Shown: positions 1 to 5,095, counted from the first letter of the stretch. The stretch is DNA of 6,222 nucleotides from Candidatus Woesearchaeota archaeon (GCA_018303515.1 JAGVXZ010000047.1:1-6222), one strand, 5' to 3'. Notes: generated from the letters alone by a model not told the origin. Numbers and translations: made by a program.

Positions 1-20
1 TATATTATAGAAGTTTAATT

Positions 21-746
21 TCAGGATTGCATCATGGTTGTAGATATGCCGAGAGATTTTATAAGGTTAGATAATTCTACTTTAGTTAATTCTCTATATT
101 CTCCTACTTTTAAATCTCCAACTCTTAAATTAACAATCCTTACCCTTTTTAATTTTACAACTTCTAATCCAACTTTCCTACAAACTCTTCTTATGTGTCT
201 ATTCTTTCCTTCAGTTAAAATGATTGTAAATTTATTTTTATTAACTCTCTTTATTCTCGTAGGATTTGTATTTTCTCCAAATAATTTAACACCCTGACTT
301 AATTTTGAAATCTGTTCTTTAGTATAATTTTTATTAAGTGTAACTTCATATTCTTTTTCGTGTTCAAATTTTGGGTGTGTTAATCTATAAGCTACAACTC
401 CATCATTAGTTAGTAATAATAATCCTTCAGAATCTTTATCTAACCTTCCAACAGGATAAACTCTTTCTTTAATTTTAATTAAATCCAGAACCGATCTTTC
501 ATCATATTTGGCACATGTAGTAACAATGCCAACAGGTTTGTTTAACATAATATATACAGATTTATTTTTAGCAATAATTATTTTTTTATTTAATTCGATT
601 TTATCTTTAGAGGTATCAATTTTAGTTCCAAGTTCAGTAATCACTTTTCCATTTATCTTAATTAAACCTTGGGTAATGTATTCTTCACCTTTTCTTCTAG
701 AACAAATTCCTGCTTCAGAAAGATATTTCTGTATTCTTACTTCCAT
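21..746 (-). CDS. RsuA/RluB/RluE/RluF-family rRNA pseudouridine synthase
   Basis: This enzyme isomerises a uridine in ribosomal RNA to pseudouridine. The 241 residues start with an S4 RNA-binding domain (about 1-50, with IQKYLSEAGICSRRKGEE). The catalytic domain follows, with the motif GRLDKDSEGLLLLTNDG at 100-116, in which D103 is the expected catalytic aspartate. KEYEV (131-135) and EGKNRHIRRV (179-188) are the other family motifs, the latter usually EGRNRQVRRM. The length is normal and all key residues are present, so it should be active. The ATG at 746 puts the S4 domain at the N-terminus as expected. It lies 31 bases after the 88-residue gene on the same strand, probably in one transcript, and no clear Shine-Dalgarno site precedes it. 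Which uridine it modifies cannot be read from the sequence. The family is mainly bacterial, so in an archaeon it would suggest transfer; it is known to me from some DPANN genomes. Confidence 0.93.
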   Translation of the reverse strand: MEVRIQKYLSEAGICSRRKGEEYITQGLIKINGKVITELGTKIDTSKDKIELNKKIIIAKNKSVYIMLNKPVGIVTTCAKYDERSVLDLIKIKERVYPVGRLDKDSEGLLLLTNDGVVAYRLTHPKFEHEKEYEVTLNKNYTKEQISKLSQGVKLFGENTNPTRIKRVNKNKFTIILTEGKNRHIRRVCRKVGLEVVKLKRVRIVNLRVGDLKVGEYRELTKVELSNLIKSLGISTTMMQS

Positions 747-777
747 AAAAAGAAAATAATTTCAATGGTAGATAAAT

Positions 778-1044
778 TTATCTTATTCTTTCACCTGAAG
801 CTATTCTTGAAAGAATTCCAGACATATCCTCATAAGGTACAACACTTGATCCACCAGTAGTTCTTGCTTTGTTTGTAGGCTGAGATGTTTGAATAGGTGT
901 ACTAGCTTGAATTGGTTTTATTTCTTGTGTTGCTCCATTCACGTTTTTATCTTTCTTACTAATTAAATCCTGCACCCAGTCCCTCAGTTTAATTAAATCA
1001 TCTATTTTTTCTAATTCAGTATCAAAAGTTAATTGAACCTTCAT
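778..1044 (-). CDS. Small hypothetical protein with disordered Q/T/P-rich middle
   Basis: I do not recognise a named family. The 88-residue product has three parts. An N-terminal segment (1-34) starts with a short strand (KVQLTFDT) followed by a charged amphipathic helix containing LRDWVQDLI. A low-complexity linker rich in Gln, Thr, Pro and Ser covers about 35-66. A short C-terminal segment (67-88) contains VPYEDMSGILSRIASGERIR and resembles a conserved peptide or binding motif. There is no signal peptide, membrane segment or cysteine. A TATA-like box at 1071-1078 places transcription start almost at the ATG, so the mRNA is probably leaderless. The pseudouridine synthase gene follows after 31 bases and may share the transcript. 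The ordered ends with a flexible middle suggest an adaptor-like protein, but that is inference. Confidence 0.7.
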   Translation of the reverse strand: MKVQLTFDTELEKIDDLIKLRDWVQDLISKKDKNVNGATQEIKPIQASTPIQTSQPTNKARTTGGSSVVPYEDMSGILSRIASGERIR

Positions 1045-1070
1045 CTTAACATAAATTAAAATCAGTCCGT

Positions 1071-1078
1071 TTATATAA
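1071..1078 (-). promoter_or_regulatory. TATA-like box for the 88-residue gene
   Basis: The sequence TTATATAA (minus-strand context AATTATATAAACGG) is centred about 30 bases before the ATG at 1044. With the usual archaeal spacing of about 26 bases from TATA box to transcription start, the leader would be only a few bases. No ribosome binding site is seen, which fits leaderless translation. Confidence 0.5.
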
Positions 1079-1157
1079 TTTTCCCATAAATTTTACTAAT
1101 TTTTCAGAAGTTAGGTCTATAATAAGTATATATAGGGTTTTCATTTAATTAATTTGT

Positions 1158-1163
1158 AAAAAA
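1158..1163 (-). terminator. Oligo-T terminator after tRNA-Arg
   Basis: Six T residues on the minus strand begin two bases after the tRNA discriminator base. No hairpin precedes them other than the tRNA itself. This is a typical factor-independent oligo-U stop for an archaeal tRNA gene. Confidence 0.5.
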
Positions 1164-1165
1164 TA

Positions 1166-1240
1166 CGGCCCCGAAGGGATTCGAACCCTCGACCTCTTCC
1201 TTAGGAGGGAAGCGCTCTATCCAAACTGAGCTACGGGGCC
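1166..1240 (-). tRNA. trnR-CCU: tRNA-Arg (anticodon CCU)
   Basis: This is a complete cloverleaf of 75 bases including the discriminator. The acceptor arms GGCCCCG (1234-1240) and CGGGGCC (1167-1173) pair fully. The D stem pairs GCTC (1228-1231) with GAGC (1214-1217). The anticodon arm CTTCC/GGAAG encloses the loop CTCCTAA, giving anticodon CCU (1203-1205), which reads the arginine codon AGG. The T arm has GAGGG, the loop TTCGAAT, and CCCTT, with a G-T pair at its base. The discriminator is G at 1166, and CCA is not encoded, so the CCA-adding enzyme must supply it. No intron is present. AGG and AGA are the usual arginine codons in AT-rich genomes such as this one. Confidence 0.97.
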
Positions 1241-1264
1241 AGTAAAAAAAAAGACCAAATTAAT

Positions 1265-1274
1265 GATTAAAAAG
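1265..1274 (-). promoter_or_regulatory. Possible TATA-like box for tRNA-Arg
   Basis: The minus-strand sequence CTTTTTAATC is centred about 29 bases before the 5' end of the tRNA, the position expected for an archaeal TATA box. The surroundings are very AT-rich, and a run of nine T (1244-1252) lies between the box and the tRNA, so this is tentative. Confidence 0.3.
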
Positions 1275-1316
1275 CTTTCTAAATATCCAGTTGATTGTAG
1301 TATTCTAATTTAGATA

Positions 1317-1326
1317 CTTTTTTAAG
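1317..1326 (+). promoter_or_regulatory. TATA-like box for the receiver operon
   Basis: The sequence CTTTTTTAAG is centred about 30 bases before the ATG at 1352. This predicts a leader of roughly five bases or none. The bases just before the ATG (AATAAAAGA) contain no Shine-Dalgarno site, consistent with a leaderless first gene. The two downstream genes do have GGAGG sites. Confidence 0.45.
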
Positions 1327-1351
1327 TTTTCTTAAATCTCTAAATAAAAGA

Positions 1352-1831
1352 ATGGAAGACAAATTAGATATCTTAATTATTGAAGATACTGAAAGACATA
1401 GAGAAAGTGCTTTAGAACAATTTAAAGACCATAAACTTACACTAGCAAGAAATTATGCTGAAGGAGAAAAACTTCTTTTGGGAGAAGGATCTTATGGAGT
1501 TTTACTTACAGATTTAATGATGCCTAAAGGCAATAGAGAAACAATGGGGCCTGAGGGTATGAAATATATTTTTGACTTATTGCCCTTTGGATTTCCTTTA
1601 GCATTTCTTGCTGCAAAGAATGGGGTCCCTTATATTGGTGTTGTTACTGACATTAATCATCATAATCATCCAATTTCTGCGGCTATCGATCCGATTAGTG
1701 GGGCATATTGGCATGATTCTGATTCATATATTTATAGAGTAAATGATTCTAGAGTGGGGATTTTTCATGCTCCATTTATTGAAGGTGAAAGAAAAGATTG
1801 GAATAAAGTATTGGAGGTTTTGTTAAAATGA
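1352..1831 (+). CDS. Orphan receiver-domain (response regulator-like) protein with His-rich insertion
   Basis: The N-terminal half is a CheY-like receiver. Strand 1 (LDILIIEDTE) carries the acidic pair E11-D12, and strand 3 (YGVLLTDLMMP) carries the likely phospho-acceptor D54, with a following glycine-containing loop. Strand 4 (YIGVVTD) supplies T99 as a candidate switch residue. Where a normal receiver continues into helix 4, this protein has HHNHP (103-107) and a long loop to about 134, then a last strand (VGIFHAPF) and a final helix. At 159 residues it is about 40 longer than a stand-alone receiver, and the usual lysine after strand 5 is not evident. There is no output domain. I recall similar uncharacterised proteins in Patescibacteria and DPANN genomes. 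No histidine kinase is in the window. The stop overlaps the next start by four bases (ATGA), so the two are translationally coupled. Receiver assignment is strong; function is unknown. Confidence 0.85.
   Translation: MEDKLDILIIEDTERHRESALEQFKDHKLTLARNYAEGEKLLLGEGSYGVLLTDLMMPKGNRETMGPEGMKYIFDLLPFGFPLAFLAAKNGVPYIGVVTDINHHNHPISAAIDPISGAYWHDSDSYIYRVNDSRVGIFHAPFIEGERKDWNKVLEVLLK
1813..1817 (+). promoter_or_regulatory. Shine-Dalgarno site GGAGG
   Basis: GGAGG lies ten bases before the ATG at 1828, inside the end of the preceding gene. It fixes the start of the second operon gene and contrasts with the leaderless first gene. Confidence 0.7.
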
Positions 1832-2181
1832 AACTTGGTATTATAAAAAACGAAGACAGAGCAATTTACAAGGTTCTTGAGCTAATTTACAAAGCATTTG
1901 ATTATGAGGTTGAGATATTCTCCCAAGATGATTTTCAGCCAAGCTATGCTTCTGAGAGATCTCTGGACGCGATACTTGTAGAAGAGAATAGGGATTCTGA
2001 AATGGGGGCTAGTTTTGCAATTGCTGTAAGGAGAAGTGTTCCTGAAAAAACAATTGTAGGATACTTCTTTTTTAATCCATTATCACAGACAAGACTAAAA
2101 GAGTTAGAAGAATGTGGTGTAAGAAATTTCAATTTTATGGATTTAGATAAACAAAAATTTACTAGATGGATGGAGGATTAA
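1828..2181 (+). CDS. Probable degenerate receiver-like protein
   Basis: No family is recognised with certainty. The 117 residues can be laid on a receiver fold. Strand 1 is LGIIKNED, with E9-D10 where a receiver has its acidic pair. A first helix follows, then strand VEIFS, strand 3 LDAILVEENRD, a helix with ASFAIAVRRS, strand 4 TIVGYFFF, a helix with RLKELEECG, and strand 5 NFNFMD. The length also matches a single receiver. At the phospho-acceptor position strand 3 ends in Glu (E52/E53) rather than Asp, so ordinary aspartyl phosphorylation looks unlikely. The gene starts in a four-base overlap with the receiver gene and has a GGAGG site, and the third gene follows after four bases. The tight coupling suggests a partner of the first receiver, perhaps a heterodimer. 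The fold assignment rests on predicted strand and helix order only. Confidence 0.75.
   Translation: MKLGIIKNEDRAIYKVLELIYKAFDYEVEIFSQDDFQPSYASERSLDAILVEENRDSEMGASFAIAVRRSVPEKTIVGYFFFNPLSQTRLKELEECGVRNFNFMDLDKQKFTRWMED
2172..2176 (+). promoter_or_regulatory. Shine-Dalgarno site GGAGG
   Basis: GGAGG is nine bases before the ATG at 2186 and lies in the last codons of the preceding gene. It supports this start and the operon structure. Confidence 0.7.
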
Positions 2182-2185
2182 TAAA

Positions 2186-2791
2186 ATGCTAGAACAAAAT
2201 CAAGAAGAGGCATTCCGTACTTTGCAAACTTTGCTTAAAGGGATAGCAGAAAAAGAAGAAAGAGAATTTACTTCTAGAAAAGCTGTTGCAAGGGATGGTT
2301 TCTTTGGTGCGATTCCAGAAAGTGCTGCATCATTGTACATTCATCTTTCTCATAAAATTTCAAACAGGCACCCCTATATAGCTGAATTGCAAGCACGTCT
2401 TGGTACAGATAATGTTCTTGTTACTATTGCACCTGATAGATCTGGACAATCATTTTATAATGGCAGTTTGGATAAAACTGCTAAAGCTGAAAAAACAAGA
2501 AGAGTAATTGAACCATTTGAGAAATTTTCTGCAAATAAAAGTGTTGATGCAATTGTCTACCTTTGTGATTATGTTTGTGATGGTTATCAAGATCCTATTT
2601 TCCCAGATAGCGTACAAACTGAATGGCACATTTGGCGTCCTATAAGATTAGCTGAGGAACTTCAGAAACCTCTTGTTGTTGGATATCAAAATAACTTCTG
2701 TTTCAGAGCAGAATGTTATGAAAGAGAATTCATTACAGACAGAGAAAAAATAAAATGTCCAGTAACTATTGCTCGGATATGGCCATTGTAA
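2186..2791 (+). CDS. Hypothetical protein, third gene of the receiver operon
   Basis: I do not recognise this 201-residue protein. It begins with a charged helical stretch (about 1-35, rich in Glu, Gln, Lys and Arg). A mixed alpha/beta region follows, with the strands NVLVTIAPDR (76-85), DAIVYLCDYV (121-130) and KPLVVGYQNN (161-170). The pattern of hydrophobic strands ending in acidic or polar residues suggests a Rossmann-like core. Candidate functional residues are the Cys and Asp residues of CDYVCDGYQDP (127-137) and the later cysteines C172, C177 and C191. There is no signal peptide or membrane segment, so it is probably cytosolic. It starts four bases after the second gene with a good Shine-Dalgarno site, so all three proteins are likely made together. 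Its last 26 bases overlap the end of the convergent minus-strand gene. It could be the output or effector of the receiver pair, but nothing in the sequence proves this. Confidence 0.8.
   Translation: MLEQNQEEAFRTLQTLLKGIAEKEEREFTSRKAVARDGFFGAIPESAASLYIHLSHKISNRHPYIAELQARLGTDNVLVTIAPDRSGQSFYNGSLDKTAKAEKTRRVIEPFEKFSANKSVDAIVYLCDYVCDGYQDPIFPDSVQTEWHIWRPIRLAEELQKPLVVGYQNNFCFRAECYEREFITDREKIKCPVTIARIWPL
2745..2755 (-). terminator. T-rich terminator for the convergent minus-strand gene
   Basis: The minus strand reads TTTTATTTTTT starting about ten bases after the stop codon at 2766-2768. It lies inside the coding sequence of the plus-strand hypothetical gene. An oligo-U stop of this kind is typical in archaea. 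Confidence 0.4.
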
Positions 2792-3509
2792 TATATTTCT
2801 TATTAATTTTTTTTGTGACAATTATTTCATTATTTCTTAAAATATCTTCAACATACTTGTGTACATCTTTGGGTTTATCATTAGGCCATAAGAAAATTGT
2901 CGATTTGAAGTATTCAAAATCTGTTAAAATTCTTCTTAATGTTTCTGGAAGTAAATTTAGAATAGCTTCATTATTGATAAATAAAGTAACACTAGTAGAA
3001 TTTTCTTCAAATTGTTTTATTTGTATAGTTAAAACTTTTATTTCATTAAGATCTCTTCTGAACTCATCAAAGTTAATGCTCTCATAGTTATCCTTTGTTG
3101 TATAAATTTTTATTCCTGATTCTTTCATGGTTTTTTCAAAAAGATCAAAATTTCCGTTTGTTGGTAAGACAATCTCAAGTTTTTTAATTGAGGGTATTGC
3201 AAAATCTAAGAGATGCATTAAAACTTCGGGGATTTTATAATGAACATATACTTTCATCGGGGAGACAAAGAAGTAATTTCTTTCAAGAACATAAGGATCC
3301 AAAGAATCAGTTCTGAATAATGCATACTTTCTTAATAAACCATTTAATATAATAGCATCTTTAAATATGTCCAATCTTTTTCTTGGATCTAAACCTTTTT
3401 TTAAAATTTCTTCAGCAATTATGCTTGAAGTTGTATGTGTAAATTTAAAACCTTTTAGATTATTGTACCAGTAATTGTAAATATCTTTTTCTTCTTCTTT
3501 TGTAAACAT
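2766..3509 (-). CDS. Hypothetical protein with weak ADP-ribosyltransferase-like N-terminus
   Basis: The product is 247 residues from the ATG at 3509; a TTG at 3515 would add two residues but is less likely given the promoter spacing. Residues 22-42 contain FTHTTSSIIAEEILKKGLD. This resembles the opening of ADP-ribosyltransferase-fold proteins, which often read (Y/F)-x-H-x-T followed by a helix and IL-x-x-G-(L/F). Here H25 and T26 would be the NAD-contacting pair. The strand YFFVSPMKVYVHY (79-91) is placed where such folds often have their second motif. The later part has the strands KLEIVLP, GIKIYTT and VTLFIN and matches nothing I know, and no convincing catalytic Glu can be named. No membrane segment or signal peptide is seen. 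It lies downstream of the broken methyltransferase with its own TATA box and overlaps the plus-strand operon at its end. The gene call is solid; the fold is only a suggestion. Confidence 0.75.
   Translation of the reverse strand: MFTKEEEKDIYNYWYNNLKGFKFTHTTSSIIAEEILKKGLDPRKRLDIFKDAIILNGLLRKYALFRTDSLDPYVLERNYFFVSPMKVYVHYKIPEVLMHLLDFAIPSIKKLEIVLPTNGNFDLFEKTMKESGIKIYTTKDNYESINFDEFRRDLNEIKVLTIQIKQFEENSTSVTLFINNEAILNLLPETLRRILTDFEYFKSTIFLWPNDKPKDVHKYVEDILRNNEIIVTKKINKKYITMAISEQ
2807..2814 (+). terminator. Oligo-T terminator for the receiver operon
   Basis: Eight consecutive T residues lie 16 bases after the stop codon of the third operon gene, inside the opposite-strand gene. No hairpin precedes the run, as expected for an archaeal oligo-U terminator. 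Confidence 0.45.
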
Positions 3510-3530
3510 AATCAAAAGAAGAGATCTTAC

Positions 3531-3539
3531 TATAAAAAA
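3531..3539 (-). promoter_or_regulatory. TATA-like box and oligo-T before the 247-residue gene
   Basis: The minus strand reads TTTTTTATA here, centred about 26 bases before the ATG at 3509, which predicts a leaderless mRNA. The six T residues (3534-3539) also fall about 20 bases after the methyltransferase stop. The same short element could therefore end one transcript and start the next. Confidence 0.45.
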
Positions 3540-3556
3540 CTTACATTTTTAGAAAT

Positions 3557-4256
3557 TTACTCTTTAATTCCAATAGAATTACCTCTAACAACCATTAGAT
3601 TAATACCTGACTTTCTTAATCTTCGAATAAATCTATCTTTTGTTCCACGACTTAAATATGGAATAAAAAGTGGATCAAAAAACTGTACTTGGCTAGGTTT
3701 TGCACAAACTCCCAACAAATAAGCAAGAGTATCATAACCATCACTATCTTTTGTTAGCGATAACCAAATCAAAGTTTCCATTTAATTTTTCTTTAGCACG
3801 ATCTTCATTACCCAAATCTCCACCATCATATTGATTATAGAATTCTCCAAAGTTTACAACCCTATGTTCATATGAAGCATTAGAATTTTGCCTGAAATCT
3901 ACTCCAACCACTTTTGCTCCAAGATCACTTAGTACTTCTGCCTTGTAAGGAAGATAGCCTTTATGATGATAATTAGTATCTCCAGAATAATCCTCTGGAG
4001 CCCCACACCCAAGATCCATCACTCTCCACTCATTAATGTCTCCATCTGATAAAACAAGAAGATTTGTTAAATGGCGTAGATTTGTTTGCCTAATATTTTC
4101 ATTTTGATACATCCACTTCCATCCAATTTTTAAGTCACATCTCTCTAAAGATCCGTTTGCTATTTGTTCAAATTCTCTAAATCTCGGATGTTCTAAGAAG
4201 CCTTCCGAAGAGATTCTTTCTATACTCTCTTTTACTTTTTTAAAATCAAATGCCAT
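3557..4256 (-). pseudogene. Class I SAM-dependent methyltransferase, broken by a frameshift
   Basis: The first frame (4256 down to the stop at 3744-3746) encodes 170 residues. It has the SAM-binding motif I VMDLGCG (79-85), the acidic end of strand 2 in VVGVDFR (D120), and NFDLVIAN (161-168), the usual strand 4 of a Rossmann methyltransferase. It stops right after that strand. The next frame continues from inside it to 3557 and supplies the expected C-terminal half, including CAKPSQVQFFDPLFIPYLS and a final Arg-rich segment. Removing one base from the AAAA run (minus strand; positions 3749-3752) joins the halves as IANKDSDGYDTLAYLL and gives one protein of 232 residues, a normal size. Causes could be a real mutation, a homopolymer sequencing error, or +1 ribosomal frameshifting. 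No classical slippery site is present. The substrate is unknown. Its start overlaps the 58-residue ORF by 11 bases. Confidence 0.75.
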
Positions 4257-4422
4257 TATCTAGTCCATGTATTCCTATTAAAGTTTCAAAATCAAACCTC
4301 TCTAATTTAACAGCTTGAACTTTAGCACTATCTAATTCTCCAATGGTACAATCAAAAGCTCTTTTAAACCTATATCTTGTATCTAAAGCATGTCTATATC
4401 CTAGCGGGTTTCCCAATTTCAT
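4246..4422 (-). CDS. Small hypothetical protein overlapping the methyltransferase start
   Basis: This is an ORF of 58 residues beginning MKLGNPLGYRHALDTRYR and ending IGIHGLDNGI. I do not recognise it. The middle (about 26-50) is a possible charged helix with EL, AKVQAVKLERFDFE; the N-terminus is rich in Arg and Tyr. There is one cysteine and no membrane segment. Three things support it as real. A GGAG site lies nine bases before its ATG, a TATA-like box is at 4465-4472, and its stop overlaps the methyltransferase start by 11 bases, a usual sign of translational coupling. The methyltransferase frame has its own stop just upstream of its ATG, so the two are not one gene. It may be a leader or partner protein for the methyltransferase. 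Confidence 0.55.
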   Translation of the reverse strand: MKLGNPLGYRHALDTRYRFKRAFDCTIGELDSAKVQAVKLERFDFETLIGIHGLDNGI

Positions 4423-4464
4423 CGTTTATTTCTCCAATATTTATCTAAATGGTAAATCTAAAAC

Positions 4465-4472
4465 TTTATAAA
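4465..4472 (-). promoter_or_regulatory. TATA-like box for the small ORF and methyltransferase
   Basis: TTTATAAA (minus context GATTTATAAAGTTTTAGA) is centred about 46 bases before the ATG at 4422. This allows a leader of about 20 bases that contains the GGAG site. It is a good match to the archaeal TATA consensus, although it lies in AT-rich DNA. Confidence 0.45.
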
Positions 4473-4475
4473 TCT

Positions 4476-4595
4476 TTAATTACTTGATAGTAATTGCGCT
4501 TTACTTTTCAGATATTCTTTTTCAGATAAATAAGCAAGAACAATATTGCGTATTACTTCAGACTCTTTTTCTCCAATCTTACCTATTAAATCAGT
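4476..4595 (-). pseudogene. C-terminal remnant of a ribbon-helix-helix (CopG-like) regulator
   Basis: A 39-codon open stretch, with stop at 4476-4478, reads DLIGKIGEKESEVIRNIVLA followed by YLSEKEYLKSK. This closely resembles the second half of small archaeal ribbon-helix-helix DNA-binding proteins, whose helix 2 typically reads SEVIRNIVxxYLSEK. The DNA-contacting N-terminal strand and helix 1 are missing. The frame is closed by a TAA at 4596-4598 inside the glycosylase gene, and no ATG, GTG or TTG start exists in it. The open stretch overlaps the last codons and the stop of the DNA glycosylase gene. It is probably a truncated relic left by a deletion or recombination that joined the glycosylase end to a former regulator gene. 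It could still be transcribed as part of the glycosylase mRNA, but is unlikely to be translated. Confidence 0.6.
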
Positions 4596-5095
4596 TTACT
4601 TTCCTGTCTACTTATATAAAATCTCCATTCTAAATCTTTAGCTTTTGTGATTCCAATTCTTTTAGAATTTTTAATTTCAAATTTAGTTCCATCATCATAA
4701 ATTTTAATTTTCTCTCCAATTTTTGATCCATTATATGTTTTATTGATGCCCAAAGCCTTACATAATTTTCCAGGACCAGAATATATTTTTTTATCTGTAA
4801 CATTTAAAGGTTCTAAAGCTCTTATTAACACTGCTCCAACACCATTTTTTTCTGTTGTAAAGTTCAAACAATAATAAATCCCATAAATTAAATACACATA
4901 AACATGACCATAAGTCTCATACATTAATTGACTTCTAGAAGTTTTTGTAAAAGCATGTGAAGCTTCATCTTGTTTGTAAGCTTCTACTTCAATTATTCTT
5001 GCCTTAAAATTATTAACCTCAATTACTTTTCCTATCAGATTTTTAGCTATTTCTAAAGTCTCTTTAGAGAAAAACTCTTTATTTAATTCTTTCAT
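4586..5095 (-). CDS. mpg: 3-methyladenine DNA glycosylase (AAG/MPG family)
   Basis: This base-excision repair enzyme flips out and removes alkylated or deaminated purines, leaving an abasic site. The 169 residues show the whole family pattern. RIIEVEAY (33-40) holds the likely catalytic water-activating E38 and the base-stacking Y40, matching human AAG E125 and Y127. DEASH gives H47, like human H136. GHVYVYLIYGIYYCLNF (63-79) gives Y68, intercalating Y71 and N78, like human Y159, Y162 and N169. SGPGKLCKALGIN (106-118) and the C-terminal RIGI and WRFYI complete it. I chose the ATG at 5095; an upstream ATG at 5146 would add 17 residues not typical of the family and overlap the HAD gene further. 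The start overlaps the end of the HAD gene by 17 bases, so they are cotranscribed. The C-terminus ends beside a ribbon-helix-helix remnant, and the last residues (QESKLI) may come from that junction. Confidence 0.95.
   Translation of the reverse strand: MKELNKEFFSKETLEIAKNLIGKVIEVNNFKARIIEVEAYKQDEASHAFTKTSRSQLMYETYGHVYVYLIYGIYYCLNFTTEKNGVGAVLIRALEPLNVTDKKIYSGPGKLCKALGINKTYNGSKIGEKIKIYDDGTKFEIKNSKRIGITKAKDLEWRFYISRQESKLI

Noticed and set aside
34..297. Plus-strand open frames opposite the pseudouridine synthase (also 508-759 and 669-860)
   Set aside because: They are antisense to a gene with complete family motifs and encode low-complexity hydrophobic sequence without recognisable features.
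770..783. Perfect 14-base palindrome AGATAAATTTATCT
   Set aside because: It spans the stop codon of the 88-residue gene and is made almost only of A and T. It could be an operator for the next gene, but nothing else supports that.
1046..1144. Minus-strand ORF of 32 residues (MKTLYILIIDLTSEKL...) between tRNA-Arg and the 88-residue gene
   Set aside because: It is short, has no ribosome binding site, and contains both AT-rich TATA-like stretches within it. Chance is the simpler explanation.
1166..1240. tRNA-Arg as an integration site for the central block
   Set aside because: The accessory genes are on the 5' side of the tRNA, and I found no copy of the tRNA 3' end or direct repeat at the other edge near 4480-4600.
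1944..2132. Minus-strand open frame inside the second operon gene
   Set aside because: It is antisense to a gene with a good start, ribosome binding site and operon context, and has no recognisable motif.
2755..3087. Plus-strand hydrophobic open frame opposite the 247-residue gene
   Set aside because: It is an antisense shadow of an AT-rich coding sequence; the apparent membrane-like N-terminus comes from the complement of Lys- and Asn-rich codons.
3980..4000. Inverted repeat CTCCAGA - 7 bases - TCTGGAG
   Set aside because: A perfect 7-base stem, but it lies in the middle of the methyltransferase coding region and has no T run, so it is probably chance.
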